In this document: positions 62,196 to 64,000 of the stretch, in pieces
How positions within the stretch are numbered: the first letter of the stretch is position 1
Layout of the letters: each line of letters opens with the position of its first letter
Assembly: GCF_005405205.1 (NCBI RefSeq)
Contig: NZ_BJDP01000009.1
Coordinates: forward strand, 40,387 to 104,386
From: Enterococcus pingfangensis
Lineage (GTDB): Bacteria; Bacillota; Bacilli; Lactobacillales; Enterococcaceae
Reading direction: 5' to 3'
DNA length: 64,000 nucleotides
The notes under the pieces: model-generated
Databases searched by the model: none
The model's input: the letters and a program-made list of their open reading frames with translations, nothing else
Told to the model about the DNA's origin: nothing
Position numbers and translations under genes: made by a program

Positions 62196-62863
62196 TGCGC
62201 AATGAAATGATGCACCGCCCAATAATCAATGAAGATATTTTACATTATTTACGAACAGAACAAAAATCGTTAACCGGGGCTTTAGGCGAATTGGAAGAAC
62301 TTGCCCATGAAAACGGCGTCCCAGTGATTCCCCATGAAACAGTCGTCTTCTTGCAATTTTTATTGAAACAAAAACGTCCTAAAACTATTTTAGAGATCGG
62401 TACGGCAATCGGTTTTTCCGCTAGCTTGATGGCAAATTCGCTTGCGAAAGAGGCTAAAATCACTACGATTGATCGCTTCCCTGTCATGATTGAAAAAGCA
62501 AAAACTACCTTCAAAAAAATGGGGCTAGAAGATCAAGTGACTTTATTAGAAGGCGACGCGGCTGACTTATTGAGTACGTTAGAAGGACCTTACGACTTTA
62601 TTTTTATGGACAGTGCCAAAGCAAAATATATTACTTTTCTACCCGAATGTTTGCGCCTATTATCGGCTGACGGCATCTTGATGGTGGATGATATTTTTCA
62701 AGCGGGAACCATTTTTCAGCCCATCGAAGAAATCCCACGCAAAAACCGCGCGATCCATCGCAAGCTGAATGAATTTTTAGACGAGATCACCAAATCTCCT
62801 GAGCTAACTTCGACTTTATTGCCTTTAGGCGATGGTGTCGCATTGATTTCAAAAAATAATTAA
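62195..62863 (+). CDS. SAM-dependent O-methyltransferase (TrmR/YrrM-like)
   Basis: A 222-residue class I methyltransferase of the catechol-OMT-like family. SAM motif I is ILEIGTAIGFSAS near residue 67, followed by ITTIDRFPVMIEKAK, and FIFMDSAKAKYITFLPE and GILMVDDIF supply the metal-ligand Asp residues. B. subtilis YrrM (TrmR) methylates 5-hydroxyuridine at tRNA position 34; the similarity in length and layout suggests the same role, without certainty. It is coupled to the UDG-like gene by TAATG overlap. Confidence 0.85.
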   Translation: MRNEMMHRPIINEDILHYLRTEQKSLTGALGELEELAHENGVPVIPHETVVFLQFLLKQKRPKTILEIGTAIGFSASLMANSLAKEAKITTIDRFPVMIEKAKTTFKKMGLEDQVTLLEGDAADLLSTLEGPYDFIFMDSAKAKYITFLPECLRLLSADGILMVDDIFQAGTIFQPIEEIPRKNRAIHRKLNEFLDEITKSPELTSTLLPLGDGVALISKNN

Positions 62864-62931
62864 TGCCTGACCAAAATTATTGGACCTACTGAAAGAATAT
62901 CTCCTTGAATCGGTAAAACAACGAATTAGGA

Positions 62932-62960
62932 TTGACAAGCACAAGTAGTTTTTCTATAAT
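62932..62960 (+). promoter_or_regulatory. tRNA-Arg promoter
   Basis: Consensus TTGACA (62932-62937), 17 bases, TATAAT (62955-62960). Confidence 0.85.
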
Positions 62961-62981
62961 AGCAGTTGTTGCAAAACTACT

Positions 62982-63055
62982 GTCACAGTAGCTCAGCCGG
63001 ATAGAGCATCCGCCTTCTAAGCGGACGGTCGGGGGTTCGAATCCCTCCTGTGATA
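62982..63055 (+). tRNA. tRNA-Arg (anticodon TCT)
   Basis: A 74-nt cloverleaf: acceptor GTCACAG with CTGTGAT (first pair G-U), D arm GCTC...GAGC, anticodon arm CCGC-CTTCTAA-GCGG, T arm GGGGGTTCGAATCCCTC, discriminator A. CCA not encoded. Confidence 0.93.
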
Positions 63056-63060
63056 TATTT

Positions 63061-63097
63061 AAACCGTTAGGAATGTTGATTCCTAACGGTTTTTTTA
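63061..63097 (+). terminator. Terminator after tRNA-Arg
   Basis: AAACCGTTAGGAA-6-TTCCTAACGGTTT stem with T7, six bases after the tRNA. Confidence 0.95.
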
Positions 63098-63126
63098 TTA
63101 TCTGCCAATTCTGTGCCGATTTTTTT

Positions 63127-64000
63127 CTAATTATTATTTCTAACAAAATACTTTATTTTAAATAATATCTGCTCAATTGCTAACGAAAAAATAATTGCTA
63201 GAATCGTTAAAGCTGTTGAGACAAGAAATGATTCCACCGTGTCCATACTCTTTCTATCGATACGATTGTAGACAATAAAATATATTATTGGATGACAAAT
63301 AAAAATATACAAAGTATGTTGCCCTATATAGCTTAAAAAACTTTTTCTTTTCGAAACTAGTCCTAACAATAGAGCTATTGCAATAGTCCCGATAATATAC
63401 TGGATTAATTCTTTCAAAAAGAAAATATACTTCCCATCATCAAATTGATAATAATTTACATATCCAAAAAACACCCTCATCCATTCATTGGCATTATTTC
63501 CAAAAGATAGAAAGTTGATACATACAGATATAATCATTACGAAAAACAAAACAGGCTTAAATTTTCTTAATTTAGCTCTTACTTTGATCAGTTTATCAAA
63601 CGTAAAAAAATAACCCGCAATAAAATATGGGGCAAACACAATCGTTCTCTCATATGCGAAATAATTCCCATCAGCATGAAAATTTATATATCTGATAAAC
63701 AAAGCAAAAATAATAGTTGTTACTAGTACAGTCAGAGGATGGAGTCTAAACTTTTTTAAGAAAACTGAAATTAGATACCAATATGTCAAACTGAGTAAAT
63801 ACCACACATGAAAAATAGGCGTTACAACAATATGAATTTCAGGAATCCACGGATAAGAAGTCAAATTTACTATAAACATGTATAGTAATTGCACAAATAG
63901 ATATAATATCCCATAGTGCAAAACTGGATTTGAGTCAATATCTTGGACATATTTTAGTAGAGACTGCTAAGACATTTTCTCTGTTTCTAAATCTTCAAAC
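63127..64000 (-). pseudogene. Membrane acyltransferase (Acyltransferase_3 family), 5' end missing or interrupted
   Basis: A frame of about 280 codons, open from a TAG at 63967-63969 to 63127, encodes at least eight membrane helices. It matches the C-terminal part of acyltransferase-3 / fucose-4-O-acetylase-like proteins (TPIFHVWYLLSLTYWYL; RTIVFAPYFIAGYFF; ICHPIIYFIVY). The N-terminal helix with the catalytic His is absent. There is no ATG or ribosome site near the start; a TTG at 63921 is the first option. The same frame is also open beyond the TAG to the window end (...FEDLETEKMS, stop), so either an amber mutation splits one gene, or another gene ends there. Probable role: O-acetylation of a surface glycan. 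Confidence 0.55.

Overview
The window looks like a chromosomal stretch of a low-GC lactic acid bacterium, most likely an Enterococcus. The gene orders that point there are walRK-yycHIJ; the sigma-54 activator, EIIB, EIIAB, EIIC, EIID and DUF956 mannose-PTS locus; mtlA-mtlR-mtlF-mtlD; nrdHEF; and rplU-prp-rpmA. A complete leuABCD operon, which E. faecalis-like genomes generally lack, suggests another enterococcal lineage; I cannot fix the species. No prophage, insertion sequence, CRISPR array or integrase is visible. The mobile-looking content is limited to dispersed intergenic hairpin repeats.

Layout: 1-942, start of a P-type cation ATPase behind a yybP-ykoY type (manganese) riboswitch. 952-6001, TtcA-like ATPase, LTA-synthase-like enzyme, and NAD salvage (pncB-nadE). 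6272-9695, a small DUF protein and a 971-residue three-flavin-domain reductase (OYE, FMN_bind, FAD_binding_2). 10149-12144, groESL with a perfect CIRCE operator, divergent from a CPBP protease. 13792-19343, the WalRK two-component operon with its YycHIJ accessories. 19590-21214, DegV/DUF1836 and tRNA-Lys. 21831-26667, leuABCD preceded by a leucine-rich leader peptide and an attenuator. 26712-29255, MarR-regulated ABC exporter. 29395-32234, Fur-type-controlled feoA-feoB plus a 44-residue FeoB-associated protein. 32423-36031, NrdR-box-controlled class Ib ribonucleotide reductase. 36188-38594, MgtC, RsuA and NagB. 38760-44383, mannitol PTS operon with cre and MtlR-type sites. 44423-51207, mannose-family PTS with a -24/-12 promoter and its LevR-type activator. 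51501-54320, TrkAH potassium uptake. 54637-60024, an unrecognised anchored protein, BrnQ, DUF1801, QueG and an ECF S component. 60294-61420, L21-Prp-L27. 61548-64000, a uracil-DNA-glycosylase-like protein, TrmR-like methyltransferase, tRNA-Arg and an interrupted acyltransferase.

Most genes from 26712 to 61420 lie on the minus strand, except nrdHEF. Much of the window is sugar, metal and nucleotide supply under clearly readable cis-regulation: Mn riboswitch, CIRCE, Leu attenuator, MarR operator, Fur-type box, NrdR boxes, NagR-type operator, cre, MtlR site, sigma-54 promoter and a 50-nt perfect palindrome. The least explained items are the multi-flavin reductase, whose fumarate-binding residues are replaced; a dispersed 90-160 bp repeat ending in a GTGACA hairpin; the 50-nt palindrome; and an ECF S-component gene whose best-placed start codon is ATC. 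Start codons were reassigned in many genes from Shine-Dalgarno spacing.
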